Shown here: in pieces, positions 1 to 8,906 of the stretch | Position numbering within the stretch: the first letter of the stretch is position 1 | Layout: the number at the start of each line of letters is the position of its first letter | Source of the DNA: Hespellia sp. | GTDB taxonomy: Bacteria; Bacillota; Clostridia; Lachnospirales; Lachnospiraceae | DNA length: 64,000 nt | Assembly: GCA_028693555.1 (NCBI GenBank) | Contig: JAQUVD010000015.1 | Span: 1-64,000, forward strand | Reading direction: 5' to 3' | Notes under the pieces: generated by a model | The model's input: only the letters and a program-made list of their open reading frames with translations | Told to the model about the DNA's origin: nothing | The model's database searches: none | Translations under genes and position numbers: made by a program

Positions 1-125
1 AACTTCGCTACACCACTTCCTCCATCCATGCCATTACTGGCACCAACTTGTGGTTCACTACACTTGGCGGTAAATACCCGTGGTCAGACTTTCACTGACT
101 AGATTAGTGCCATGCTTGGCACACA
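1..125. other. Unidentified structured segment at window edge
   Basis: No convincing gene is visible. A short frame stays open on the plus strand from the window edge to a stop at 96-98, but its 31 residues match nothing I recognise. The segment carries small perfect hairpins with four-base loops: TGCCA/TGGCA at 29-42 and GTGCCA/TGGCAC at 107-122. Together with the larger hairpin that follows, this looks more like part of a structured RNA or mobile-element end than a gene tail. The left part lies outside the window, so identity is open. Confidence 0.2.
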
Positions 126-180
126 GTGAAAGGGGGTTCCTCTGTCTGATTGAAATCAGACAGAGAACCCCCCCTTTCAC
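126..180. repeat. Long near-perfect inverted repeat
   Basis: Two arms of about 25 bases (126-150 and 155-180) pair almost completely around a TGAA loop, including a run of G against a run of C. The element lies just beyond the stop of the EamA gene, where a minus-strand terminator would sit, but neither side carries a clear T-run. It may be a rho-independent-like terminator, an RNA-stabilising hairpin or the end of a small mobile element. Confidence 0.55.
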
Positions 181-189
181 TTAACTTTT

Positions 190-1071
190 CTATTGATTGT
201 CAAAAGCAAACAGAAAGATGGTACTGATAATCAGTCCAAACCCGATCAGCTCCGGTATCGCAAACTTCGTCCCCAGCACAACAAATGCCAGAACAGCCGC
301 AACAATCGGCTCTACGCTTGAAATCAGATTGGCATAGACCGGGCCAATCATTGGCATCGCTCTTAGCGAACAGCAAAATGGAAGGATGGTACCAAACAAA
401 ATAAGAAACACCATACATCCAATTACCTGTCCATCGACAGCCACGTGGATTGTCCACGGTCTGACACAGATTGACAGCGCAATGCCGCCGAGCAGCATTC
501 CCCATCCGCAGATGGTAAGTACATCAAATTGCTTCAATAGCTTGATTGGCAGTATCGAGTAAAGACAGGTTGATACCGCACACCCAAGTCCCCAGACCAG
601 TCCCAGTGGTGATAATGCAAGCTCGTGCAGATTTCCCTTCGTTGCAATCAAAAAAATTCCTGCAATTGCAAGGCCCACCATCAAAAACTCATTCTTTCGC
701 GGCATAATTCTTCTGCTCACTGCAAAAAAAAGCATCATCATCATCGGATTTAAATACTGCAGTACCGTCGCCGTGCCCGCATTAGAATAGCGAACTGCTA
801 CAAAAAAGCTTAACTGCACCGCCATCATTCCAAAGACACTGTAGATCAAAAGCCGCTCTCTGTTTTGTGTATTTTTCCATACCTCAAATATATCTTTTCT
901 TTTTATAAGCTGATATGCCAGCATGATTACTCCGGAAATCAATAATCGATACGACACCAGCCATTCCGGGGAAACACCCTTTTCCCCAAACAGAAACTGC
1001 CCCACAACGCCGGTAATTCCCCATGAGATTCCGGCAATTGCCGCAAAAAATATTCCTTTTCTTTTTTCCAT
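190..1071 (-). CDS. EamA-family (DMT) membrane transporter
   Basis: A 293-residue polytopic protein with about ten hydrophobic segments arranged as two tandem EamA repeats (roughly residues 5-140 and 150-290), the usual length and layout of drug/metabolite transporters. The substrate cannot be read from sequence. It begins 15 bases after the xanthine dehydrogenase iron-sulphur gene, so it is probably the last gene of the purine operon; moving a purine or purine breakdown product is an inference from position only. The ribosome binding site is weak, consistent with translation following from upstream genes. Confidence 0.85.
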   Translation of the reverse strand: MEKRKGIFFAAIAGISWGITGVVGQFLFGEKGVSPEWLVSYRLLISGVIMLAYQLIKRKDIFEVWKNTQNRERLLIYSVFGMMAVQLSFFVAVRYSNAGTATVLQYLNPMMMMLFFAVSRRIMPRKNEFLMVGLAIAGIFLIATKGNLHELALSPLGLVWGLGCAVSTCLYSILPIKLLKQFDVLTICGWGMLLGGIALSICVRPWTIHVAVDGQVIGCMVFLILFGTILPFCCSLRAMPMIGPVYANLISSVEPIVAAVLAFVVLGTKFAIPELIGFGLIISTIFLFAFDNQ

Positions 1072-1086
1072 AATTTTATTCGTGTC

Positions 1087-1590
1087 TTAGCAGTCTTTCC
1101 ACTCTTTCCCAAGTCTTTTGTACATTGTCTTCTTCACAGCCTTAAAGATATTCTCATATCCGGTACATCTGCACAGATGTCCTGATAATAGCTTTCGAAG
1201 TTCAGCATCCGAATATTCTACTCCGCTGTCAAGGATTTCCAGTGCCGTCATGATAAATCCCGGTGAGCAGAATCCACACTGAACAGCCGCCTCATCCACA
1301 AATGCCTGCTGAATATCCGACAACTCTCCATTTGGTCCTAACAGCCCCTCTGTCGTCGTAATTCTCTTACCTTCTGCCCAGACGGCAAGATAGATACAGG
1401 AATTATAAGCTTCTCCGTCAATCAGAACCGTACACGCACCACATTCACCTACTTCGCAGCCTTTCTTCACACTCGTCAGGCGGTAATCATTCCGCAGCAG
1501 ATCCGTCAGGGATGCTCTTACGTCCACCATCGTTTCCGTCTTTTTCCCATTAATTGTACAGGTCAATAATTTATATTGTTTCTCTGACAT
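1087..1590 (-). CDS. xdhC: Xanthine dehydrogenase, [2Fe-2S] subunit
   Basis: Small electron-transfer subunit of a molybdenum hydroxylase, 167 residues, normal length. A plant-type ferredoxin domain carries cysteines at 45, 50, 53 and 65, and the helical second domain carries Cys105, Cys108, Cys140 and Cys142 in the CGFC and CRC motifs. It would pass electrons from the molybdenum site to FAD. A GGAGGTGA site lies just before the ATG, and the start overlaps the stop of the FAD subunit, so the two are translationally coupled. Family membership is clear; xanthine as substrate is inferred from the adjacent guanine deaminase and purine permease. Confidence 0.92.
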   Translation of the reverse strand: MSEKQYKLLTCTINGKKTETMVDVRASLTDLLRNDYRLTSVKKGCEVGECGACTVLIDGEAYNSCIYLAVWAEGKRITTTEGLLGPNGELSDIQQAFVDEAAVQCGFCSPGFIMTALEILDSGVEYSDAELRKLLSGHLCRCTGYENIFKAVKKTMYKRLGKEWKDC

Positions 1591-2471
1591 CAGATCTCAC
1601 CTCCCGCTCTTTTGACTGCCTTTTCAAGACCACGTTCTGCCATCACTTCACCGATATGACAACGGAATGCCTTGCTGGCTCTCCAACTGTCTCGCGGTGT
1701 CACATCCTCAAGAACCTTTTCTCCGAATTCTTTCATAAGCTCTTTTGAAATCTTTTTGCCTTTTACAAATGCTTCTGCCGTCTTCGTGCGCATTGGAATT
1801 GGACCTGCAACGCCATACGCGATTCTTGCGTCTTCAATCGTCTGTTTATCCGTAGATAACTTCACATTGACAGAACATCCCAGTGTTGCGATGTCCATTG
1901 CATTTCTCATTGCATACTTTGTATAATGTCCAAAGTATCCCTTATATGCTTTCTCTGGAATGAGAATCGCAGTCTGAATCTCTCCCGGTCTCAAATCTAC
2001 CTTACCGGCTTTGATATAGAACTCTGAAATTGGAATTCGTCTCACGCCTTCCGGTCCTGTCAATTCTACAACAGCATCCCATGCAAATAATGTGGAGGCA
2101 GAATCTGCAGAAGTAACACCATTGCAGGTATTGCCTCCGATGGTTCCGATATTACGGATTTGAGGGCCACCCACCATATCAACTGCTTCTCCCAAAACCG
2201 GGATATATTTCTGAATGATGTCATCATGTGTAATATGCGAAAAACTTGTCAAAGAACCGATTCTGATATTTTGGTCTTCGTCCAGCGTAACTCCACGTAA
2301 TTCGTCCAGCATATAGATACTGACCAGTTCTTTTCCGGCTCTTTTACCTTCTCGCATCTGAACCAGTACATCGCTTCCACCTGCGATGACCTGCGACTGC
2401 GGATGCTCTATTAATAATTCACATGCATGTGACACACTTTTTGCTTCATACAAAGCTTTCATATCATACAT
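1590..2471 (-). CDS. xdhB: Xanthine dehydrogenase, FAD-binding subunit
   Basis: FAD subunit of the molybdenum hydroxylase, 293 residues. The two FAD-contact motifs are present: AGGSD at residues 30-34 and IGTIGGNTCNG at 108-118, followed by the CO dehydrogenase flavoprotein C-terminal domain. It accepts electrons from the iron-sulphur subunit and passes them to a pyridine nucleotide or another carrier. An AGGAGG site precedes the ATG, and the gene lies 16 bases after the large subunit. The separate three-gene arrangement is the common one in Clostridia. Confidence 0.92.
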   Translation of the reverse strand: MYDMKALYEAKSVSHACELLIEHPQSQVIAGGSDVLVQMREGKRAGKELVSIYMLDELRGVTLDEDQNIRIGSLTSFSHITHDDIIQKYIPVLGEAVDMVGGPQIRNIGTIGGNTCNGVTSADSASTLFAWDAVVELTGPEGVRRIPISEFYIKAGKVDLRPGEIQTAILIPEKAYKGYFGHYTKYAMRNAMDIATLGCSVNVKLSTDKQTIEDARIAYGVAGPIPMRTKTAEAFVKGKKISKELMKEFGEKVLEDVTPRDSWRASKAFRCHIGEVMAERGLEKAVKRAGGEI

Positions 2472-2487
2472 TGCTTATCCTCCTGAC

Positions 2488-4776
2488 CTAAATCAATCCT
2501 TCTTCTTTAAACCGTTCAAACAGTACCTGTGGTCTCAGTGGTGCCTGATTCACTGCAACTCCGGTTGCCTGCAGTACTGCATTTCTAATTGCAGATGCCA
2601 CTGGGCAGGCCGGCGGCTCACCGAGCGACTTCGTTCCAAATGCACTGGTAGGTTCTTCATTCTCCACAAATTCTGCCTCAAGATGCGGATGATCCATAAA
2701 TGTTGAAAGCTTATAATCCAACAGATTGTTATTTAATGGTTTTCCGGTTTTTTCATCATATAATAAAGTCTCTGACATTCCATATCCGATGCCCATGCTC
2801 ATTCCGCCATGCACCTGTGCTTCTGCCAGAGATGGGTTAATCAGTTTTCCACAGTCGTGCACATTCACAATGTCCACTAACTGAATCTTACACATTGGAA
2901 CATCCACTTCCACTTCAGCAAAACAGCATCCGAATGAATACGCATTGGATTTGATCTGCGCCGTACTTTCCGAGGTAATATGTTCACAGTGTTCCAGACT
3001 GTACAATGCTTCTTTTGCCAGTTCTCCCAGCGTCATCAGCTCTCTGCCGTCTGTTGTTCTCACAATATTGCCATCGACAATATCAAGATTATACTCCGGC
3101 ATTCTTGTCAATTCATGCGCGTATTTCAGAATTCGCGCTTTCATCAGAAGCCCCGTCTGTTTGATTGCAAATCCAGCCACATAAGTCTGTCTCGAAGCAT
3201 ACGCTCCTGTTCCAAATGGCGTGATATCCGTATCCTGTGTCGAAATAGTATGCACGTTTTCAAACGGAATACCGAGTACATCTGCTGTCATCTGCGCATA
3301 AGCAGTATCTGCCCCCTGTCCAATCTCCGTCTCTCCTAATTGAATCTGTACACTTCCATCCTGATTCAACACCATACGACAGGACGATGTCTCAAGTGAA
3401 ATTGGCCATACCGCAGTATTATACCAGAACACAGACATTCCGATTCCCTTTCGGACATCACCTGTCTGATTCTGATATTCCTTTAATTTTCTTTCATAGT
3501 CAATATATTTCATTCCCTTTTCCATACATTGGTTAAAGGAATCGGTATACAGTTCATTCTTTGAAAATGGATCTACATAACCGACGGGCATCAGGTTTTG
3601 CTTACGGAATGCGATTGGTTCAATCCCCATTACTTTTGCCACATCATCCGTGTGACTCTCTACCGCGAACGCAAACTGCGGCATACCATACCCGCGCATC
3701 GCCCCTGCGACTGTCCGGTTGGTAAATACCGTATATGCATCACACTCCACATTCTCGCAAGGATACAATTGAGGAAATGCACCCATTGCCTTTGCTGCAA
3801 TACTATGTCCGTGAGAAGCATATCCTCCCTGATTCGAATACGCCTCAAATTTTCTTGCCGCAAATGTTCCGTCTTTTCTGACGTAGGAAACGAGATGGAA
3901 TTTCATCGCATGACGGACACGGTTGGACATAAACGTCTCTTCTCTGGAAATATCCAGCTTCACAAGACGGCCTCCGACCTGTTTGCATAAGAACGCACAC
4001 AGTGGTTCGTAAAGCGCATCCTGCTTATTGCCAAATCCACCACCAATATAAGGCTTCACGATGCGGATTTTCCCCCAGTCCATTCCCACTGCCTGCCCGA
4101 CGATTCTTCGAACAATGTGTGGAATCTGTGTCGATGCAACCACGGTCAGCCGCTCACCTTCCTGATATGCATAACAGATAAAATTCTCAATATGACAATG
4201 CTGGACGGTCGGCGTATCATACCAACCCTCCACTTTTGTCAATCCTTCTTCTTTGATGGCCTCCTCATAATTTCCAAAACGACTGCTCGTATGATTTAAA
4301 ATATTATTCGGATACTCCTCATGCAGCCTTGGCGCATCATCCTTCATCGCCTCGATTGGGTCCAGCACAACCGGGTATTCTTCATATGTAACCTTCAGTG
4401 CTCTGACTGCCTGCGCTGCTGCCACTTCATCCTCAGCGATAACCGCTGCAATATCATCTCCATAGAATCGCACACGATCTGTCAGGACAAGACGGTCCGC
4501 CACATCCTGATGATTCGGATCAGTCGACCACGGATGACCTGCTGTTGGAAAATAATGCTTCTCCCCAATATCAAAGCAAGTCACAATCTTCACAACACCG
4601 GGCACCTTCTCGGCTTCTGCTGTATCGATGCTCAGCACCTTTCCATTTCCAATCGTGGAATGACATATCTTAGCGATCAGGGCCTGTTTATCACATAAAT
4701 CGTCTGTATATTTCGCTCTTCCGGTTACCTTGTCCACTGCATCAACACGTTGTACGCTCTTTCCTACTACCATCAT
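2488..4776 (-). CDS. xdhA: Xanthine dehydrogenase, molybdopterin subunit
   Basis: Catalytic large subunit of 762 residues, full length for the family, with an N-terminal aldehyde-oxidase a/b hammerhead domain and a C-terminal molybdopterin-binding domain. Visible motifs include GGGFGNKQD, AMRGYGMPQF and the C-terminal GEPP motif whose glutamate (about residue 720) is the catalytic base in this family. The expected reaction is hydroxylation of hypoxanthine or xanthine towards urate. ATG codons occur at 4782, 4776 and 4773; 4776 is chosen because an AAAGGG site lies six bases before it. Guanine deaminase directly upstream would supply xanthine. Related molybdenum hydroxylases act on other heterocycles, so the substrate rests on context. 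Confidence 0.9.
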   Translation of the reverse strand: MMVVGKSVQRVDAVDKVTGRAKYTDDLCDKQALIAKICHSTIGNGKVLSIDTAEAEKVPGVVKIVTCFDIGEKHYFPTAGHPWSTDPNHQDVADRLVLTDRVRFYGDDIAAVIAEDEVAAAQAVRALKVTYEEYPVVLDPIEAMKDDAPRLHEEYPNNILNHTSSRFGNYEEAIKEEGLTKVEGWYDTPTVQHCHIENFICYAYQEGERLTVVASTQIPHIVRRIVGQAVGMDWGKIRIVKPYIGGGFGNKQDALYEPLCAFLCKQVGGRLVKLDISREETFMSNRVRHAMKFHLVSYVRKDGTFAARKFEAYSNQGGYASHGHSIAAKAMGAFPQLYPCENVECDAYTVFTNRTVAGAMRGYGMPQFAFAVESHTDDVAKVMGIEPIAFRKQNLMPVGYVDPFSKNELYTDSFNQCMEKGMKYIDYERKLKEYQNQTGDVRKGIGMSVFWYNTAVWPISLETSSCRMVLNQDGSVQIQLGETEIGQGADTAYAQMTADVLGIPFENVHTISTQDTDITPFGTGAYASRQTYVAGFAIKQTGLLMKARILKYAHELTRMPEYNLDIVDGNIVRTTDGRELMTLGELAKEALYSLEHCEHITSESTAQIKSNAYSFGCCFAEVEVDVPMCKIQLVDIVNVHDCGKLINPSLAEAQVHGGMSMGIGYGMSETLLYDEKTGKPLNNNLLDYKLSTFMDHPHLEAEFVENEEPTSAFGTKSLGEPPACPVASAIRNAVLQATGVAVNQAPLRPQVLFERFKEEGLI

Positions 4777-4801
4777 TCTCATCCCTTTCTGTTATAGTCT
4801 T

Positions 4802-6061
4802 TTATATTATTTTACCACTTACGTAGATATCCGTAAACCGTACCTGCTCTGATAAATAAATCATTCGTTCTAATCGATCCTTCACCGTAATATCCTGCGG
4901 GTGTCTCAATTCTTCATCATCTATCACAAGTGCATCCATTTCATATCCCTCTTCAAAGCTTCCAACATTTCCGAAGAAAGCGCCGCCGCCTTTGGTTCCC
5001 ATATAAAATGCCTCTTCGAATGTCAATGGTTCCCATGAGGAATCTAAGAGTCTCCATCTTAATTTGGAAGCCTGAATCGCATCCGCCATCGCGCGAAGTA
5101 TGGAAATAGAAGCGCCTCCAGCGATATCCGAGCCCAGTCCAATGGAAAATCCCTGCTGAATATATTTTTTAGCGGGTGCTACCCCGGATGCCAGATTCGT
5201 ATTCGACTGCGGACAATGCGCAATGAATACATTTCGCTTCTTCATCAGCTCACATTCTTCCTCTCCGGAATATACACAATGTGCCATTACCGTTTTCCCG
5301 TTACTTCCGAACGCGCCAAGTCGATCATAAGCATCTCCATAGCAGGAAGATTCCGGTTCCAGTTCCTGAACCCATGCAACCTCCGATGGATTTTCTGACA
5401 AATGTGACTGAAGCGGCAGATGATATTCCTTTTGGAGCTTCGCAAGATCTTCCATCAGATCATCGGTACAGCTGGGGGTGAATCTCGGGGTCAGTATCGG
5501 CTGGATGCGCCGATACCTTCCCTTCACTACATCCAGCCAGTTTCTAACATTTTCCTTTGGTGTATCCTCACATAAATATGCAGGAGAATTGCGGTTCATA
5601 CTCACTTTACCTACATAACCTTTGATGCCGCTTTGCTCCAGCAGATCCATCAGCAGAATCGTTGCTTCCTCATGGATGGTTGCAAATACACAGACTCTTG
5701 TTGTGCCGTTTCGTTTTAGATCTTCTACAAAGATCTCATACGCTTTTTTTGCATATTCTAAATCCTGATATTTGCTTTCTTCCGGAAATGTATAAGTGTC
5801 CAGCCACTCCAATAATTCCATATCCATACCCAATCCCCGGAATGCATATTGCGGCGCGTGCAGATGAATATCCGATAACCCCGGTATAATCAACTGTTCG
5901 CCGTAATCCTTCACTTCAATGTCTTTCCATTTCTCCGGAAGCTCTTCAAATACCCCTTTCGAAATGCCTTCCTCGCACACCAGATATCCGTTCGAAACAA
6001 TGCAGAGCTTTTCCCGTGATTCACTATAAATGATATTACCTTTTAATGCAAAAATACTCAT
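4802..6061 (-). CDS. guaD: Guanine deaminase
   Basis: Amidohydrolase-superfamily enzyme of 419 residues that hydrolyses guanine to xanthine and ammonia. The N-terminal HxH metal motif is at His66 and His68, followed by the guanine-deaminase signature HAPQYAFRGLGMD and the LLEWLDTYTFPEE stretch. Later come a metal-ligand histidine in HLSENPSEV, another in MAHCVYSG, and the catalytic aspartate in GLGSDIAGG. AAAGGAG precedes the ATG. Its place between a purine permease and xanthine dehydrogenase gives a complete guanine to xanthine to urate route. Confidence 0.93.
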   Translation of the reverse strand: MSIFALKGNIIYSESREKLCIVSNGYLVCEEGISKGVFEELPEKWKDIEVKDYGEQLIIPGLSDIHLHAPQYAFRGLGMDMELLEWLDTYTFPEESKYQDLEYAKKAYEIFVEDLKRNGTTRVCVFATIHEEATILLMDLLEQSGIKGYVGKVSMNRNSPAYLCEDTPKENVRNWLDVVKGRYRRIQPILTPRFTPSCTDDLMEDLAKLQKEYHLPLQSHLSENPSEVAWVQELEPESSCYGDAYDRLGAFGSNGKTVMAHCVYSGEEECELMKKRNVFIAHCPQSNTNLASGVAPAKKYIQQGFSIGLGSDIAGGASISILRAMADAIQASKLRWRLLDSSWEPLTFEEAFYMGTKGGGAFFGNVGSFEEGYEMDALVIDDEELRHPQDITVKDRLERMIYLSEQVRFTDIYVSGKII

Positions 6062-6080
6062 GTCCTTCTCCTTTCGGAAT

Positions 6081-7496
6081 CTATCCTAATGTCATAAATG
6101 CATATCTTATGATAAATACAATGGATACCCCTAATGTCAATAAATTGATTTCCTTGCGTTTTCCTGTAAAAAGCTTCATCAATGTGTCAAGAATCAAGCC
6201 AAACGCAACACCATTTGCGATGGAATAGGTAAATGGCATGAAAATAATCGTACAAAATGATGGCAATGCTTTTGTCATATCCGAGAAATCCACATCCTTA
6301 ATATTACTCAGCATCAGAATACCAACGAAAATCAGTGCCGGTGCTGTTGCGCAGGAAGGTACAATACTCACAAACGGCGCGAACACAATCGCAAGTAAAA
6401 ACAGGAATCCGGTCACTACACTTGTCATCCCGGTTCTTCCGCCCGCCGCAATACCAGAACTTGATTCCACAACAGTTGTAACTGTAGATGTTCCCACCAT
6501 TGCTCCTGCAACAGTTGAAATCGCATCCGACATCAGCGCTTCCTTCATGTGAATGACATCGCCATTTTCATCCATCATCCCTGATTGTTTTGCTGCTCCC
6601 ATCAGTGTACCGATAGAATCAAACATATTGACAAGAGAGAAACTTAAGACAAGCATTACAACTGTAAATATTGTACTTAAAAGATTCTTTCCTACAAAGA
6701 TTCCTGCAAAATCCATCTTGAGGAACGATACCTCTGCAAAGTCTGAGAATTTGGTTCCAAGATCCATGCTTAGTGAAGATAAATGTGTAACCCCTAATGG
6801 AACTCCTGCAACCGTTGCTACAAGGATTCCGATCAGGATTGATCCTTTGACATTTCTTGCATGAAGCACTCCAATTGTCACCAGTCCGATCAGTGCAACA
6901 ACCGCTCCACAAATAATTGTCATGTCAGCGCCTTCTGTGCGCCATCCTGCGAAATCAACCAGACTCACGAGTGTTGCAGAATTCCCTACCACCAGTCCGG
7001 CATTTTTCAATCCAATAATCGTAATAAACAGTCCGATTCCCGGTGTGATTGCCGATTTTACAGAGTTTGGAATCGCTCTGATAATTGCCTCTCGCAGTCC
7101 AACTGCCGTAATCAGTACAAAGAATACACCGGACAGGAATACAATCACCAATGCCTGATTATAAGTATACCCCATTCCCAGTACGACTGTATAGGCGAAA
7201 AACGCATTTAATCCCATTCCCGGTGCCTGTGCAAATGGAACCTTCGCATAAATCGCACATAACATCGTCCCGATAAATGCACCGATACAGGTTCCAATAA
7301 ATACACCGTTCGCAATTTTGGTCGCCATCGCAGCCTCGCCCATAATAACATAGGGATCTGATAATACCTGGGGATTCAGAATTAGGATGTACGCAATCGT
7401 AATAAACGTTGTGACTCCCGCAAGGATCTCTGTCCTCATTGTAGAACCGCTCTTTGTAATATCAAAGAACCTTTCGAAAATACTTTCCTTTTTCAT
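6081..7496 (-). CDS. NCS2/AzgA-type purine permease
   Basis: An integral membrane protein of 471 residues with at least twelve hydrophobic segments, typical of the AzgA/PbuG branch that takes up guanine, hypoxanthine or adenine by proton symport. Family features include an N-terminal FFDITKSGSTMRTEILAG segment and QAPGMGLNAFFAY. It is the first gene behind the riboswitch leader and directly precedes guanine deaminase, so guanine or hypoxanthine is the likely substrate. GGAGAAAA lies just before the ATG. Confidence 0.92.
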   Translation of the reverse strand: MKKESIFERFFDITKSGSTMRTEILAGVTTFITIAYILILNPQVLSDPYVIMGEAAMATKIANGVFIGTCIGAFIGTMLCAIYAKVPFAQAPGMGLNAFFAYTVVLGMGYTYNQALVIVFLSGVFFVLITAVGLREAIIRAIPNSVKSAITPGIGLFITIIGLKNAGLVVGNSATLVSLVDFAGWRTEGADMTIICGAVVALIGLVTIGVLHARNVKGSILIGILVATVAGVPLGVTHLSSLSMDLGTKFSDFAEVSFLKMDFAGIFVGKNLLSTIFTVVMLVLSFSLVNMFDSIGTLMGAAKQSGMMDENGDVIHMKEALMSDAISTVAGAMVGTSTVTTVVESSSGIAAGGRTGMTSVVTGFLFLLAIVFAPFVSIVPSCATAPALIFVGILMLSNIKDVDFSDMTKALPSFCTIIFMPFTYSIANGVAFGLILDTLMKLFTGKRKEINLLTLGVSIVFIIRYAFMTLG

Positions 7497-7609
7497 TTTT
7501 TTCTCCTTTTTTCCGCCAACATTGTGCGATCAAACATCATGTTACTGTCAGCAAATTGTATTGGAGTATTAAAAAGGATACTTTCGTGCTCAAAAGTTTC
7601 ACACAATAC

Positions 7610-7706
7610 AAAAAAAGGCTGACCACATCATCACAATCGGATATGTAGTCAACTCTTTACGGTAGTTGGTAGAGACACCGGACCAATCTCCGGCATATAC
7701 ATATTT
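7610..7706 (-). promoter_or_regulatory. Purine (guanine-type) riboswitch with overlapping terminator
   Basis: On the minus strand a 7-bp P1 (ATATGTA with TACATAT, 7698-7704 and 7641-7647) encloses a P2 stem CCGGA/TCCGG, the J2/3 element TCTCTACC, and a P3 stem capped by CCGTAAA. The GG of loop 2 can pair with the CC of loop 3. J3/1 reads GACTA, with C at the specificity position, which in this family means guanine/hypoxanthine/xanthine rather than adenine. The terminator is an 11-bp stem (7643-7653 with 7618-7628) followed by seven T; its 5' arm is made of P3, J3/1 and P1 bases. The aptamer and terminator therefore exclude each other, which predicts ligand-induced read-through. Confidence 0.88.
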
Positions 7707-7731
7707 GGCATTTGTTATTTTATTTATCTGT

Positions 7732-7760
7732 AGTATAACTTTCACACCTACGAGATTCAA
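7732..7760 (-). promoter_or_regulatory. Sigma-A promoter of the purine operon
   Basis: TTGAAT (7755-7760) and TATACT (7732-7737) are separated by exactly 17 bases on the minus strand. Transcription would start about 20 bases before the riboswitch aptamer. No other function is visible in the rest of the roughly 300-base gap between 7497 and 7799. Confidence 0.75.
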
Positions 7761-7799
7761 GAGACAAAATACCAAAGAAAATTTTTGTATATTAGTGCA

Positions 7800-8906
7800 T
7801 TATGCTGAAAATAATTTATTTTTTTCTTGTTTTTTATCGTTTTGTGCCAATTTCTTTTTCTTTTGTTTCACAATCTCCGCCATACTCACTACCATTGCTA
7901 CCAGAAAAAGGAAATAAAAATTAATCCCCCTGCTTACCAATAACATCGGAAGAAGATATCCTCCCTGTATAATGCTTGCGAATATTTTCCGAAATACAAT
8001 CTCCGTAATTCCCTGTGCCCCCGGAAGCGGAAGCATATCAACTGCCACATAGATGCTTGCCTGCAAGAAAACCACAGTCTGTATTGACGCATCGTGAAAG
8101 CCAAATCCCCGATAGATCAGATAGGTTATAAAGAACACACTGCATCTCTGCAATACCGTCACGATAAAAACAACTCCCAGCTTTCCCGGACTCGCTTTTA
8201 GGAAGGTCACCGTCTGCCGGTAATTCGCAACAAATTCCGTTACCTTTTCCATTTTCGCATCCACAGCTTTGACAAGATGCATCTTTTCCAATTGAACCAG
8301 TGCAAGCCTTGAAACATGTATCATCCATTTTGGAAACAGCATTACAATAATAATCAGAATCACCAACACCGTATTCAATAATACGCCCAGTAGAAACAGC
8401 CAGTAATAATTGCCGAACTGCGCTTTCAGATGTGGTTTCCAAAACAGCCAGATGCCCAGTCCTACAATGACAAGTACGAATTTATACATTGCTGCTACCA
8501 CCATCAAGACAACCGTAGATACGGCTCCCTTATTGCCATCTTTGCTCATATAATACAACTGCATCGGTTGTCCGCCTGTTGCTGACGGAGTGATTCCCGA
8601 ATAAAAAAATCCGATAAAGGAATAGCCTACACATCGAAAAAGTCTGTTTTTCCCGCCATAGCTTTTCAACAGATACCAGATCATATAGCCTTCTGCACTG
8701 ACAAAAAATATGCCCAGAGCTGCGGCAAGCACGAGATAATATCCCGACATTCCTCTGATTGCTCTCCATATTTCGGAAAGGTTCTGCCCCTTAAGCACCG
8801 TATAAAATGCCAGTGCCATGACAATTACAAAAAAAATGGCTTCTTTACCAAACTTTTTGTTATCCGTATATGTACTGGACTTTGCGTGGTTTTTCTGCTC
8901 TTCCAT
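7800..8906 (-). CDS. Flippase-like/LPG synthase-type membrane protein
   Basis: A 368-residue protein with about eight hydrophobic segments, matching the lysylphosphatidylglycerol synthase transmembrane (UPF0104) family. Typical family features are the SGITPSATGGQPMQLYYM stretch and MLPLPGAQGITE near the C terminus. There is no soluble aminoacyl-transferase domain, so it is not a full MprF; family members of this kind are thought to move lipid-linked or lipid substrates across the membrane. It overlaps the preceding gene by 47 bases and is the last of a three-gene envelope operon with a glycosyltransferase. Confidence 0.85.
   Translation of the reverse strand: MEEQKNHAKSSTYTDNKKFGKEAIFFVIVMALAFYTVLKGQNLSEIWRAIRGMSGYYLVLAAALGIFFVSAEGYMIWYLLKSYGGKNRLFRCVGYSFIGFFYSGITPSATGGQPMQLYYMSKDGNKGAVSTVVLMVVAAMYKFVLVIVGLGIWLFWKPHLKAQFGNYYWLFLLGVLLNTVLVILIIIVMLFPKWMIHVSRLALVQLEKMHLVKAVDAKMEKVTEFVANYRQTVTFLKASPGKLGVVFIVTVLQRCSVFFITYLIYRGFGFHDASIQTVVFLQASIYVAVDMLPLPGAQGITEIVFRKIFASIIQGGYLLPMLLVSRGINFYFLFLVAMVVSMAEIVKQKKKKLAQNDKKQEKNKLFSA

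Noticed and set aside
2488..4776. Possible selenoprotein form of the molybdenum hydroxylase
   Set aside because: No in-frame TGA codon or SECIS-like element was seen; the frame is a standard one.
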